Source of the DNA: Phoronis australis
Taxonomy: Eukaryota; Phoronida; Phoronidae
Reading direction: 5' to 3'
Length of the DNA stretch: 64,000 bases
Assembly: GCA_002633005.1 (NCBI GenBank)
Contig: NMRA01000113.1
Location: forward strand, 273,530-337,529
In this document: positions 9,480-21,319 of the stretch, piece after piece
Layout of the letters: every line of letters starts with the position of its first letter
Numbering within the stretch: the first letter of the stretch is position 1
The notes under the pieces: model-generated
What the model was told of the DNA's origin: nothing
The model's input: only the letters and a program-made list of their open reading frames with translations
Databases searched by the model: none
Made by a program: the position numbers and the translations under genes

Positions 9480-12051
9480 TATCCCTTGTAATTAAGGTAC
9501 CTTCTGTAAAATAATTAATTACAGAGCCGTGACCCTGAAATTTCCAAAACAATCTAAAATATATTATTCACGTGTTGTTTTATTTGTCCCTAATAAACCA
9601 AAAAACCTAACTGAAGCCACTGACCAGGTGTTCATTAACACAATGTCATGAGTACATATGTTCCTTTGGGTAAATGGAATTAAAAAATCTGTTCAAACTG
9701 AAGTTGTCAACCTTTCAAGAGGCGTCAAAGCTGGAGTCTTAGGGAGCTTCCATCCCCAAAGAAGCCGATGACCAAGCAAATGAAGGCCTGTCAGTTCCTG
9801 CTGTTAGAATTATAAGGTGGATGCAAGTGAAGTTAGTGAGGGTGAGTGGCCAAGTGAGGACCGTTTCATTCCATAGCGAATTCCGGAGATTGCTGAAACT
9901 CCCATATAAGTGAATGGTTGGTGGCAAGAAAGAAAATTCACAACTTTGCCATACATCGGCAACATAACTATGCTGAAAAGGATCTTTATTTGAAAGTGGT
10001 GTGTGGCAGATTTGAGTGAAGTAAACAAACCGTTCACATATATTTCGTGCCCAGTCTCTCCGAAACTTAGGGCACCATAAGATTACACAAGATTCGACAA
10101 TATGCTGGTTTTTCAGTCAGTTTTATTTTCAATGAAATGAAGAGACATGTGAATGTTTTAAGACTGTTTTCAAGTAGCCAGCTTTGGCAGTCTGACAAGA
10201 GAAACGTATGTTTTGAGTTAAACCCAATATGTTCAGCCATGAACTTGTTCAAGGGTTCAATCGTTAAATAATATTTCATCTGTCTTCAGTTTACTAAACA
10301 TGAATGTGAAATCATATAACTGCATCACCAAATTCCTGACTGGATATCCAATGCTTTATCTAAAAAGCAGACATGGCATGGAGTTTGGGACTCTTCTGAG
10401 CACAGTAGATTACATAGTAGCATTCATTTTATTATGCAAAAGTGATGCAAGGCTAACTTCAATTACTCACATCATGGTACTCAGGAACTGGATTCAAGTT
10501 TTATTATGACAATGAGATTGATATCACTCTGACATAAATCCTACTATGTAACCCACCACGACAAAATGAGTCTTAAGTCGGAAACTCTATTTCCTGACTA
10601 GACTGCAAACAGTCGCTATCAGTTAAAATTAGGTCTAATTTTTTTATTGCAGATTATGATTATTTATTCATTCTACTTCACAAAACAATGCTTTAAAACA
10701 AGCAAACTTCATTTTAAACCTTATTTATTTCATTTTGAAAAACATCACCTTCTCCACGACTGCATATTGTGAAAGTTTCATCGAAACTTTTGCCGGTTTT
10801 CGTGTCCCCCATGCTCAGTCACCCGATGACCCAATTCGCTCGTAAACACATCAACAGAAAGGTCAAACTCTGCTCATTATGCTTGTAGTAGCTCTTTTAG
10901 TTTTTCGTCCAATCATCAGTCGTAATTTCACTTTTTGCATTCGGGGTATATTCAACAGAAGTGCCACTCACCAGTCTTTTAGCTAGCAACGACCTTTTAA
11001 CCCAATACATCGCTGACCTCATTCGCTAGAACTAGTTAAGTGGGCGTGAAACTGTAGGGTCGCAAGGTCACGACATGTTTACAAGACAGTAAGATGGCTG
11101 GTCGCCGTGTACCTGATATCTCAGTGATTAACTCTTGCCTCTGACTGCCGTATCAAGATCAGCGAGAATTAACTGAACTCATCAAAGAGCACATTGGATG
11201 GAAACACGGAGGAATTTCGTGACAGCGACTAGTCATCTAATGGCAGCAACTCGTCGCCAGATGAGTTTCATGATCGATCCATCGCGAATACGGTTACGTT
11301 GGATTGGAACAAACAGAACTTGAAGAAAAACAGTCCGGATTAGCTTAATTGCAGAACAATGTCTTGTACCTGCAAAGCCAGTGGATTGGGGTGCAAGCAG
11401 CTGAATATTACTGCAAGAGAGAACAATCTTCGATAGGGCTGAATCACTCGGTGAGAAATCGAGGAAATCGTTGCTCTTCAGTCAGTGTCAGTGGACTTGG
11501 ATAAGGATGATTGTCATTTTATTCAAAATTATTCACACTAGCGTAAAATTTTGAATTATTTTGAACAAAAGTCAGCCACGAACTTGTATTTTGTTATCTA
11601 CAGGACTTCATTTTATTAAACTTCTCCAAAATACACTTAACTACTTGTTTTACTTGCAGTAACCCCTCCCACAAGTGGACTGACCCTGTATACATTAGCT
11701 GGGAAATTCATTGACCCAGTTGCAGCAACCCAACATGAATATCACTCCATTTTGGTTGATATTACATAATAAGGTCTATATTTTTTCTAATTTTTGATTA
11801 CTTTTATTTGTTTATGTTGTTGTGTGTACTAATAAGTCTGAAATGTAGCATTCAACTGCAGGTTGCTATAGAAATTTTAAAGACAATCGGCACTTTTTCT
11901 CGGCCATTTTCCTTGACCTTTGAAAGCTCTAAATTTTCGCTTTCCCCAACTAGAATTGGCAATAACTCGGTCATTTGTGAAGATAAGGACATGCTTCATA
12001 CCTCAAAATGATCAGAAAATACTGTATTTTCAGAAAAAATAACAATTAAAA
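9480..12051. other. Spacer without recognisable gene
   Basis: No exon with supporting motifs was found on either strand, and no inverted or tandem repeat stands out by eye. Short open stretches (for example 9810-10037 minus and 10300-10509 plus) have no recognisable domain and look random. Confidence 0.4.
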
Positions 12052-13132
12052 CAAGAGCAACGCGGAGCGTTGAAATGCGCCCACAATTGCACCGCATACG
12101 GTATCCTTCTAGGGTTGTTTATTGGTACCATAAATTGGCCAGTAGAGGGCATACTTTGCAAAATGGAAAGGCATGGTCATAGTCTCCTCAATAGGCTAGG
12201 GGCAAAATGTGAGTTATCTTCATAATACAAGCACATCCTATACACCATTTGCTTAAAGCACCACAGAAACATAGAATTAAAAACAAATTTACCAACATAC
12301 GAGATTAGCACAGCATTAGAATGCCAGAAACAAATTTCTACTTAGAACTTTTCCTTCACAGTCACGAAGTAACACAAAGTATACACCTGAAGACCTATGA
12401 AAATACAGAGGTCAATGTAAAATACTAAAATTGCCACTAGAGGCAAATACTAAAATTGCCACAAGAGGCATACCGGTAGTCAGAATCATCCTAAAGTCGT
12501 CATCGTCCGTTGTCAACATCACATAAATACACTTGCTAAATTTAGTAAAGATCCTGCAAACGGTTTGGGAGATACAGCCATGGGCGCAAAAAAACAAAAC
12601 TGCCACTAGGAGGCGCCACAGTAGTCCAAATCGTCTGAAAATCATTGTCAGCTGTCTTCCTTATAGTAAGCACATACACGCCAATTTTCACAATCATCCT
12701 TTGAGCGGTTTGGTTGATAGAGGGGTGGACGCAAAAATACAGACTCGAAAACAGTAAAAATGGCCACTAGGTGGCGCAAACTACGTCGAATCCATCTGAA
12801 AACAGTAGGATAGCGTCATCTCACTAATAGGTGCCTACATACCAAATTTCATGAAAATCCGTTCAGTACTTTTGAAGATACAAAGGTAAGCGTAAAAAAC
12901 TAAAATTGCCACTAGGGGGCACACCGGTAGTCGGATCCGTCCGAAAGTTCGCACATGCCGTCCCATTCATGAATGGAACATATGTGCCAAATTTCATGAA
13001 CGTATGTCGAAGGGTTTTGGAGATAGAGCAGCGGACGCCGGACGCCGGACGGACGGCCGGACGGCCGGACGGACGGACGGACGGACAGAGATGACGGCAT
13101 AATGCGTCCACATATAAATATGTGGGCGCATA
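12052..13132 (-). mobile_element. Minisatellite-bearing Helentron/HINE-like element, copy A
   Basis: One end is caagagCAACGCGGAGCGTTG, a 6 bp stem-loop next to the terminus, followed by 'atgcgcccaca'. The other end is a palindrome, ATGCGTCCACAT facing ATGTGGGCGCAT. Between them lie monomers of about 145-161 bp, each with a CCACTAGGNGGC box, an 'aaatttcatgaa' box and a 'tttgaagatac'-like box. The boxes are at 12603 (one mismatch to the CTCF core), 12764 and 12909 (both full matches to CCASYAGRKGGCRS), plus a partial one near 12457. A (ggac)n tract lies at 13025-13085. The hairpin at one end, the short inverted ends, the central tandem repeats and apparent insertion between two Ts without target duplication match Helentron-associated (pearl-like) non-autonomous elements. 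There is no coding capacity. The strand is set by copy B. Confidence 0.7.
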
Positions 13133-13633
13133 AAAATGACAAATCCCGACTTAAGATTCATTTTGTGGTGATGGGTAACCTATTTGGGCAAATACTATTC
13201 TGGAGCCATTCAGGTGTCATATCCAACTTCTATTTAGTTCTTATTTAGCCTGATAGAAGCGATGGTTGTTCTTTCGTTCCAGCTTCCAGTGGGCCCAGCT
13301 TCAAGCAACAGTATATTCACATAAGTTTTTCACAATTTAACAAATTTATACTTCCCGTTCATTGCCAATTGTTCTGGACAAAAATTACTCCATGTAATTA
13401 TTAATTTTAGCTACATATGGCTTTTCTAACACCCAATTTCTTTCAATTCACTAGCCTTCAAACCCAAACTAATCCCCGTCACCAGTGCCAGAGACGGCAA
13501 CCCAAATGACCCTGGTTCCAAAAAACATCTTCCAAATTACACATTACCTATTTCCTAATCAACCAGTCACCATCATCTTCCCATACAGCTGTTTCTTCTA
13601 ATTTTCACATTTTCATATCTGAGTTAGATACAA
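13133..13633. other. Spacer without recognisable gene
   Basis: The sequence is AT-rich with no clear motif on either strand. Confidence 0.4.
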
Positions 13634-14970
13634 CATGGTGAAAGCCAAAGTCAAGACTACAAAATCACCAGGCAGATCCACCACTAACAGTACCAGTACA
13701 ACCTCTAGGTCAGCGAGGACATAGAGTGTGCAGTCTGACCAGGCCTCAACCTGCCACGGAGACCAAGCATCTACATCTGCACCGATGGATCCTCAACCCA
13801 ACCAGGTCAGTCATACCCGTTTACTTATACAAAACAGGCGTACAATCGTACGATTTAGTACACGATCGTACACTATACGAAACCACTTTGTAATCGTACG
13901 CAATTCACGAGTGATTGTCAAGATCATTGTTAATAAAATATTTTCTACAAGTTCGTTTTCTTCGTATTATTTCACTGTTTAATCCCTATTTTTACAGGGC
14001 GAATCATATATATTTTTGCAGCACGTGACGAGTCCGATCGGCCGGGGTCCCGCCAACACACTGTTTCGCGGGAAATCCTGGGTGAATATGAATCCAAGTC
14101 GGCGATTTCGTGCCGATCTAGTTCACAGCTTGTCCACTAGGATACCGTATGCATTTAGGACTGGCTTATTGATATTAATAGGAACTTTGTCAAATTATAC
14201 TGCGAATAAATGATCGGCTTTTATAAAAACAGTTAGTCGTAACTCCGATCTATGTCTTAATGGTCTTTTGTGTATGTGTTTCTCCCGGTTTTGGGATGAA
14301 ATAAACTCGCTCTTCTCATATGGGTGCTATTAGTGCAACAATTAGACGGGCCTGGTTTTCTCAGCGGAAGCGTCGGGTTCTGCCTTCGACGACAGCGTGA
14401 ATTATTATCAAGGGCATAACTCGGTAGCGAGACCCTGGACTCGCTTCTCTTTCTGAAATCCCAACCTGGACAAGCACACCAGAAGAACTACCCAAAAGAA
14501 AAACTCATGTCATTGAAATCTGCCTATTACAAGTCGACAAAGCAATAAACAATTGCTTATACTAGTACATGCTGCAAAAATAAAACTTCGGCCACTTGAC
14601 GTTGACTGTCTGTGTAATAAAACATGTGGTGTTAATTTGGTACAAATTTGAAAGAATTTATCTTTTGCATTCGGTTTTCGTGATTGTACACATTGGAGCT
14701 CAGATTGTACACATTTTTGAGGTTTTCAGAAGTGATTGTACACAATGGTCGAAATTTGAGTAAGCAGGTCTGGTCAGTTAACCTCTGATGTGACTCTGCC
14801 TGATTATGAGGTACTTCCATCGACACCAATTCCTAGCATGTACCCGATAATGGGCACCTATATGTATCACCTTCAATTCGCACAAAAATTCATAACGGCA
14901 TATGCATTGACCTTAACACCCTCCTCCCAACCTCATCGCCATTGCAACAACTGCCTCAGAGGAGCTTTAT
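13634..14970 (+). pseudogene. Eroded retroelement ORF, copy 2 (interrupted)
   Basis: The frame starts at ATG 13634 (MVKAKVKTTKSPGRSTTN), is Ser/Thr-rich, has a stop (TAG, 13721-13723) after SART, and continues QASTCHGDQASTSAPMDP to 13804. It resumes at 14779 with VTLPDYEVLPSTPIPSMYP, matching copy 1 at 8900-8960. A 960 bp insertion (13812-14771) splits it. The basic, Ser/Thr-rich start followed by a structured part would suit a gag-like or DNA-binding ORF1 protein. The function is not established. Confidence 0.45.
13812..14771. mobile_element. 960 bp DNA-transposon-like insertion with subterminal GATTGTAC repeats
   Basis: It is flanked by GGTCAGT on both sides (13805-13811 and 14772-14778). 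Copy 1 of the surrounding retroelement ORF has a single GGTTAGT here, so this is a direct insertion with a 7 bp target duplication. The left subterminal region has GTACAATC and several GTAC words; the right region has GATTGTAC three times, in opposite orientation. Inverted subterminal transposase-binding motifs and a 7-8 bp duplication suit a non-autonomous hAT- or P-type element. The terminal inverted repeats themselves are poor. No transposase is present. Confidence 0.6.
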
Positions 14971-15041
14971 TTAATTCGATGGCACCTGGCATAAGCATGG
15001 ATTTTCATCGCATTATGGCAACGGCATTTTGTTAAGGGAAA

Positions 15042-15286
15042 TGTAATGTTTTGATAAACATATAACAGATATATTACTCACGCATACCAGTTAGTGCAAG
15101 ACTATAGTTTAATTGATTCTGAGTACAGGAAGTTCTATATATGATATTACCACTTCGATTATAAGAATTGCATGCTGCTTAGTCATTGTTCTATATAAGC
15201 CACCTTGTAGAGAATTTAGTTAGTTCCAATAAAGTATTTGACACAGCAAGTCTTATATTCTGACTTCGTAATATCAGAATATTACA
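15042..15286 (+). repeat. 5' LTR of the Gypsy element at 15-19.6 kb
   Basis: It is 245 bp long, bounded by TGTAATG and ATATTACA. A TATA-like 'ctatataagcc' at 15191 and 'aataaag' at 15230 could serve as promoter and poly(A) signal. The GGAAA target duplication lies directly upstream. Confidence 0.92.
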
Positions 15287-15329
15287 CTGGCGACGAGGTA
15301 TCGCACTCATTGAGCATGGACTATGCAGG

Positions 15330-16066
15330 CAGGAGGTTTGCCGGTTTTTCCAGTTTGACTATGAGGACAGCACTAGTGGATGGATCGGAAAGTTAGAAAA
15401 CTTGTTCGTCGGCATGGGACTCGCCGACACGGAGGACAACGGGGCCAGGAAGCGGGTGCTGCTGTTGCACTAAGTTGGCGACAAAATATACGACATACAT
15501 GAGGCCAACAAGGGGGACTCAACGCAGGACTATGAGGGAACTAAACAGGTACTTTTGTCTTATTTTGAGCTCAAGAAAAATGTTCAGATGGACATCTATC
15601 AGTTTCGGACGTACAGACAACAACCCGGACAGTCGTTAGATGAGTTTGTCACTGCACTGAGACAGTTGGCTGCCAACTGTAATTTTGTAAACGCGGATCA
15701 AGAGATTCTGTCTCAAGTGATCCAGAACTGTTCATGCAATCAATTACGCTGCAGAGTGCTGAGAGAGGCAGACAAACCTCTAGCAGAGATATTGGCACTT
15801 TGTCGTGCTATTGAAATTGCGGATAGTCAGGCGGCAGCTATTGAGAGAGACACTCATAGCGTTAATAGGATGAGAGATAAAAGTAGTCGTCCACGTACCA
15901 ACGTACAAACGCCGAGACAACGAGGGTATGTTAAACCAAACTTGGCAAACAAGTCATGTTTCAGCTGTGGAAGAAGTTATCCACTTTCAGGACCATGTCC
16001 TGCCGAAGATAAAATTTGCCATAAGTGTCAAAATGTTGGATATTTGCAAAATTCTGCCATGTGAGG
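15330..16066 (+). pseudogene. Gypsy gag with an internal stop
   Basis: The capsid part shows GWIGKLENLFVGMGLAD, and the frame has one TAA at 15471, in a position where the paralogous gag at 1.2 kb has a tyrosine codon. From 15555 the frame is open (FRTYRQQPGQSLDEFVTALR, a typical Gypsy capsid major-homology-like segment). A nucleocapsid with two knuckles follows (CFSCGRSYPLSGPC, then KICHKCQ). It ends at 16064-16066, just after the second Cys pair, so the last His/Cys ligands lie in another frame. This is the structural protein of the retrotransposon particle. Confidence 0.85.
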
Positions 16067-17848
16067 CAAACGAGACTGGTAGCAACCCATAAAGTAAGGG
16101 AGATTAAAAACGAAAAAAAGGGCGTTACATCACACTCAGATAACTGTCAACAACCTGAGTCGAGTGATGAGGAATATTGTAATGGTGTGAGTCAGCAGAA
16201 ATCGACTCGGATTCCACATGTTTCCGTGAAGTTAAATGATAGACCATGCGACATGATAATTGACACTGGTGCGTCAGTAAACATCCTTGACAAGATGACG
16301 TATGCGAAAATAGGCTCACCCAAATTAAACAAACGTCGTCCGGAGAAACTGTTACCATATGGCAATAACGACCCATTGCCAGTCATCGGACGGTGTCGGG
16401 TCAGCATAGAAACAAAACAGGTTTATGCCTGTTGCAAGTTTCTGGTAGTCAAGGGCAATCACGGTTCGTTGCTGGGTTACCCGACATGCGCTAAGCTGAA
16501 TCTTGTCCAAGTGGTGAGAAATATAAAAAGTGTTGAGGACCGATTTCCAGAACTAGTTAGTGGGATAGGAAAGTTGAAAAACTCAAACGTGAAACTCCAC
16601 ATTAACCCTGACGTCAAGTCGATCGCGATTCGACATCGGCGTACACCATTTCACTTGAAGGAGAAGGTTGAAAAAGAGCTCAACAAGTTGTTGAAAGAAG
16701 GCATCATTGAAAAGGTAGAGGTTGGCACTACGGCGCCTTGGATTTCACCCATTGTGACCCCTCCTAAAAAGGACTCCGATGACATCTGATTATGCATCGA
16801 TATGCGTGGGCCGAATACGGCAATTGAACGCGAACGCCACCACATGCCTTCTGTTGATGAGTTAATTTCGGATTTGAATGGGTCCTCAATTTTTAGTAAA
16901 TTGGACCTACGTTCCGGTTATCACCAACTCGAGTTGGATGAAAGTTCTCGCTATATCACTACGTTTAGCACGCATGCTGGTCTTTTCCATTATCGGCGTC
17001 TAAATTTCGGTGTTTGTTCCGCATCTGAAATATTTCAAGAAACGATCAAAAATGTGATTAAAGGAATTCCCGGTGTGAAAAATATAGCCGATGACATAAT
17101 TGTGTTTGGGAAGATGCAGGAAGACCACGATAAGGCTCTCTACGATGTGTTCCAAGCGTTGCAAGACAATGGGCTGACACTGAATGCAAAGAAATGTGAG
17201 TATAACAAGTCGTCCATCGATTTTTTCGTACTTGTCTTCAGTAGAGATGGAATCTCACCAGATCCAAAGAAGGTCAAAGCCATTGTTGACACCGAAGCAC
17301 CATCAAATGTAAGTAGTGTGCGCAGTTTTCTCGGCATGACAACATATTGCGTGAGATTTATTGATAACTACGCTACGATCAGTGAACAACTGCGTAGGCT
17401 AACCAAGAAGGATGCTGTTTGGCAATGGGCAAATGAACATGAAACCGCGTTTAAGACACTGAAACAGAAACTGATTGACAGCCCAGTCATGGCATATTTT
17501 AAGCCGAACGAGAATATTGAAGTAATTGTTGATGGAAGTCCAGTGGGAATTTCCGCTATATTATGCCAAAACAACAAAGTTGTCACTTATGCGAGCATAT
17601 CGCTCACCGAAACGGAAACCCGTTATAGACAAACGGAACGGGAGGCACTAGCGATTGTATGGGCATGCGAACATTTTGATATGTATTTGCGAGGCGCTCA
17701 TCACTTTGAGGTTATTACGGATCATAAACTTCTGGAAACGATTTGGAAAAAGGAACGACCACCGCTTAGAATCGAACGTTGGGGATTACGGCTACAACCA
17801 TATAAGTTCACGATTAAATATAAACCGGGTGTCTCCAATTGCTGGTAA
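16025..17848 (+). pseudogene. Gypsy protease, reverse transcriptase and RNase H
   Basis: In one frame: an aspartic protease with IIDTGASVNIL near 16258-16290 and the flap-to-psi region ending VKGNHGSLLGYPT. Then the reverse transcriptase start (KEGIIEKVE, ISPIVTPPKK), an in-frame TGA at 16787-16789 where an Arg-type codon would be expected, and LDLRSGYHQLELDE, FGVCSASEIFQ and the catalytic ADDIIVFG near 17084-17107. RNase H follows: VDGSPVGISAILCQ, TEREALAIVWACEHF and ITDHKLLETI. The frame stops at 17848 near the RNase H/integrase linker and continues one frame over. Apart from the stop, the enzyme motifs are complete. Confidence 0.9.
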
Positions 17849-18860
17849 CGAACAAACTTCGTGCAAAAGCAAGATTGCGGAAGAATATGTCAACTGTATT
17901 TTGCAACACACAAAACCCAAAGCTATTTCGATAGAGGACATCGAACTGGCCACACTGACCCGACTCTGATGAAACTTATTGAGCTAATCAAAACAAACCG
18001 TTGGTTCGAAACCAAAACACTGTCATGTTGATACTGACGTTAATGTGCACGAACTGACAGATTTTAAGAACACACGGGATGAATTAACAAGTGTAAGTGA
18101 TGGTCTACTGATAAGAGGCAATCAAATCGTTATGCCTTCATCATTGCGTAAGTTGGCTGTTGAAATTGCGCATGAAGGTCATCACGGAATGCAGAGAACA
18201 AAGGCATTCTTGAGATCGTCCATATGGTTCCCTGGTATGGATAACATGATTGAAAACAAAATACCGAACTGTCGAGCTTGTCAAGTTGTGACAACGGGAA
18301 AATGAGTTTTAGAGCCACTGTCTATGAGCCCTATGCCTGATAATCCCTGGGAAAATCTAAGTGTGGATTTTTGTGGACCACTGCCGTCAGGAGATTATTT
18401 ATTTGTGGTAATTGATGAACATTCACGTTACCCAGTCGTAGAAATTGTGAAATCTACATCTGCTAATACGGTGATTCCAGTGCCTGATAAAATATTCTCT
18501 ATGTTTGGATATCCGAAAGTTGTAAAATCGGATAATGGAAGTCCATTTACTTCGTATGCATTCAGACAGTTTGCAGAGTTCAGTGGATTTAAACATCGTA
18601 AAATTACACCGCATTGGCCAAGAGCAAACGCGCAAGCAGAATCCTTCAATAAACCACTGATGAAATGTCTAAGAGCTGCAGGTAAAAACTGGAAGCAGGA
18701 ACTGTACAAATTTTTGAGTCAATATCGTGCTACGCCGCATAGCTCGACTGGAGTATCACCACATAGATTGTTGTTTGGACGTGAACCTCAAACGAAGTTA
18801 CACAGGATTACACAGTGTCAAACGGGACTCTGTCGTGGAAAGGGCAAAAGGAAGTGACGA
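17849..18860 (+). pseudogene. Gypsy integrase with stops
   Basis: The linker in the shifted frame ends at a stop at 17969. The zinc-binding H2C2 module is readable (IAHEGHHGMQRTKAF, then NCRACQ), followed by an in-frame TGA at 18303-18305. The catalytic core carries VDFCGP (first D), KSDNGSPFTS (second D) and PHWPRANAQAESFNK (the E), and ends YRATPHSSTGVSPHRLLFGR. A stop follows shortly after, at about 18857. All three catalytic acids are present although the frame is broken upstream. Confidence 0.88.
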
Positions 18861-18875
18861 ATTAGTAAACATCGA

Positions 18876-19300
18876 ATGAAATCATATGCCGATAATAAAC
18901 TTGGAGTAAAATCATGCGATATTCGAGTAGGAGACACTGTGTTGACTAGAAATGACAGGAAACAAAACAAACTGTCAACTCCGTTTAACACCACTCCTCA
19001 TATTGTTGTTGATAAGAAAGGTTCTATGTTAAGTGCTACCGATGGTGAACGTACTGTTACTAGGAACTCCAGTGCATTTAAACATACTAATTCGACATTT
19101 AAACCAGTTGTGGTCGAGAATGACGAAAGTGAATTTCTGGAAAACACTCCTCTCGATACTACATCAACAGTGTCAAAACCTCAACAACAGGATCCAACTG
19201 TCAGACGATCTACACGTGTTAAACACGTGTTAAACACGTGTTAAACGTTAAACGCAAACCAGGATATTTGCAAGACATTGTGACTGACTAAATAAACAAT
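18876..19300 (+). pseudogene. C-terminal tail of Gypsy pol
   Basis: It continues with KSYADNKLGVKSCDIRVGD, a common post-integrase segment (VGDTVL), and an STRVKHVL-type ending. The short direct repeats of 'gttaaacacgt' at 19218-19243 look like slippage. It lies directly before the purine tract and 3' LTR. Confidence 0.7.
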
Positions 19301-19378
19301 TACTGGACAAGGTACTTGGACTGTTGAAATGTGTTTATGTTTGTGTACTTGTAGAAATTATTCTAAGTTGAGGAGAGA

Positions 19379-19623
19379 TGTAATGTTTTGATAAATATAT
19401 AACAGATATATTACTCATGCATACCAGTTAGTGCAAGACTATAGTTTAATTGATTCTGAGTAAAGGAAGTTCTATATATGGTATTACCACTTCGATTGTA
19501 AGAATTGCATGCTGCTTAGTCATTGTTCTATATAAGCCACCTTGTAGAGAATTTAGTTAGTTCCAATAAAGTATTTGACACAGCAAGTCTTATATTCTGA
19601 CTTCGTAATATCAGAATATTACA
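19379..19623 (+). repeat. 3' LTR of the Gypsy element at 15-19.6 kb
   Basis: It is 245 bp, the same length as the 5' LTR, with five base differences counted by eye (for example 'gataaatatat' against 'gataaacatat'). It is followed by the GGAAA target duplication. Confidence 0.92.
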
Positions 19624-19628
19624 GGAAA

Positions 19629-20780
19629 GGATCTGCAAGTCAGTGATGATGATGTTTACGTACTGGTCCCACCAGTCACTTAGTGTATGTGTGGTGGTAA
19701 ACCAAGCCCCTCGGGGTGAGCATACACTACATGATAATTTCCTTTAATCATATCATGGACAAATTACTCACCCATCTCAGTGAACCGGACATGACACCAG
19801 TGTACATACAGATAGTATGTGATGGCACAGTTATGAACATCAAGGATCCCCCAAACACACGAGGCCAAAATCTTCCTCTGGTGATAGGAGGTAATGTCTT
19901 TTGGGTTCATGGCCAATGACATTCAGAGGCAAAAATTAGGTCCAAAATTAAATTTTAAGGCCCTTTAGCCGAGAAATCATCTGCAAAAAATTAAGATGGG
20001 ATAGAATAGACTTTTCATAGCTTTCCGATTTGATGTTCAATAGGTAAATCATTTACTGAAGGTAGTTCTTATTGTGTTCGAAAGAATTTGACAACAAGCA
20101 AAGACCGAGAGAGGACGGAATAAACTTTAGAGACCCTAGTTATAATTTGAGTAAGAACCTCCTGGATGTTGTCACATTCGAGACATTTTCCGTTTATCAA
20201 AGCTAACCATTTCTGCCCATCCCCAGTCAATATCGGGATTTTAGGACAGGCTTAAACATAATGAAAACTAGCTTGGTGTGAATGAACCTTAACTTCAGCA
20301 AGAGCTTCTGTTGGCAGTTTTTTTCAATGTGGTTCAGCAGATATGTGTACTTTGAACTGATATTTATGAATATTTTTTTTTAATTTTAGGAAAGTTGGTG
20401 AACATCACTGTTCCAGGTGGAGCTTCTGAAGAGGGTACGCACGACGACTTATATAATTATTCCATTGGCTTTTTACACTGTGTATAGAACATTCACCTTT
20501 ACCCAATAGAGGTCACTAGTCACGGACAGGAAGTGGATTCCATGACTAACGAGTCTCGCTAAATTAAAGCATTCTCTCTCTCTCTCTGGACATTGTATGG
20601 ACATTTTTAGAGGTATAAGCTAGATATAAGATTTAAGTGTTTTAGCAGCATTTTCACTACATTGCAGCGATTAATGCCTATTAATTTTACGTTCATTTTC
20701 CTCGCATTTTAGTGAAGGCTATCCTTCCCTTTGTTGTAGATCGTCTTCATTCCAAGACGCACTGAATCGTTGAAATAAAG
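19629..20780. other. Spacer without recognisable gene
   Basis: No supported exon was seen. A (TC)n microsatellite lies at 20574-20588. The stretch at about 20700-20790, with an AATAAA near 20774, could be the tail of an LTR belonging to the gag fragment that follows; its borders are not clear. Confidence 0.35.
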
Positions 20781-20833
20781 CTCGAAAAAGTTCAAATACT
20801 TATCTATGAAGACGATCTGTCTCATCAGACACC

Positions 20834-21316
20834 ATGCCAGCTATTCACTGCCCTATTGCCGGATGCACCTATGTGATGGACCTCGATGCCGCGATCGTCG
20901 CCGCCTTACTCACTACGCACGCCACAACACACACACCAACAAAACCTATAACCCCGGAAAAGCTGAGACGGCCAACCATACAGTCTTCCGGCACTAGTGA
21001 GGAATGGTCGTACTTTTTATCACGTTGGGGTGACTATATAGAGGCAACTCAACTTCAAGGAAAAGACCGCATCATACAACTCCTTGAGTGCTGTGACGAG
21101 TCGCTACGAAAGGACTTGACACGCTCCGCAGGCACCTCCCTCACCGGCAGGACTGAGGCGGAGGTCCTGGCCGCTATGCGCATCCTGGCCGTGCGTGAGG
21201 AGAGCACGATGGTGGCCAGGGTCAACCTCAACAATATAAGCGGACGCCATCCAACACTGGAACAGCCTTGTAGAGCCGACGCAACCCAGGAACGAGAGCA
21301 ACCAGTCCGACACTGA
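20834..21316 (+). pseudogene. Gag fragment of a third retrotransposon
   Basis: The frame starts at ATG 20834 with a Cys pair (MPAIHCPIAGCTYV) and continues DAAIVAALLTTHATTHT, EEWSYFLSRWGDYIEAT, LLECCDESLRKDLTR, AAMRILAVREESTMVARVNL. This order (zinc-finger-like start, W..F..RW..Y, LLECCD..LR.DL, LAVREE) is that of a gag common in invertebrate Gypsy-like elements and differs from the two gags above. It stops at 160 aa, after the region that normally precedes the nucleocapsid, and no pol follows. It is a short remnant, unless the start is part of a longer rearranged element. Confidence 0.65.
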
Positions 21317-21319
21317 TAG

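Larger units (their letters stand above)
15042..19623 (+). mobile_element. Full-length but inactivated Ty3/Gypsy retrotransposon
   Basis: Two 245 bp LTRs (15042-15286 and 19379-19623) begin TGTAATGTTTTGATAAA and end CAGAATATTACA. A 5 bp target duplication GGAAA lies at 15037-15041 and 19624-19628. The primer site 'tggcgacgaggta' follows the 5' LTR after one base, and a 'gaggagaga' purine tract precedes the 3' LTR. By eye the LTRs differ at five positions, pointing to a fairly recent insertion (about 2% divergence). The interior holds gag, protease, reverse transcriptase, RNase H and integrase in the usual Gypsy order, broken by stops and frameshifts. Confidence 0.95.

Noticed and set aside
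12412-12645. Open frame on the minus strand repeated at 35314-35547 on the plus strand, giving nearly the same 77 aa
   Set aside because: The protein similarity only reflects the repeated HINE-like monomers; the frame is not kept in the other monomers or copies.
12863-13142. Arg/Pro-rich frames near 13.0 kb and 34.4 kb (SVRPSVRPSG)
   Set aside because: Translations of the (ggac)n tract near one end of the mobile element.
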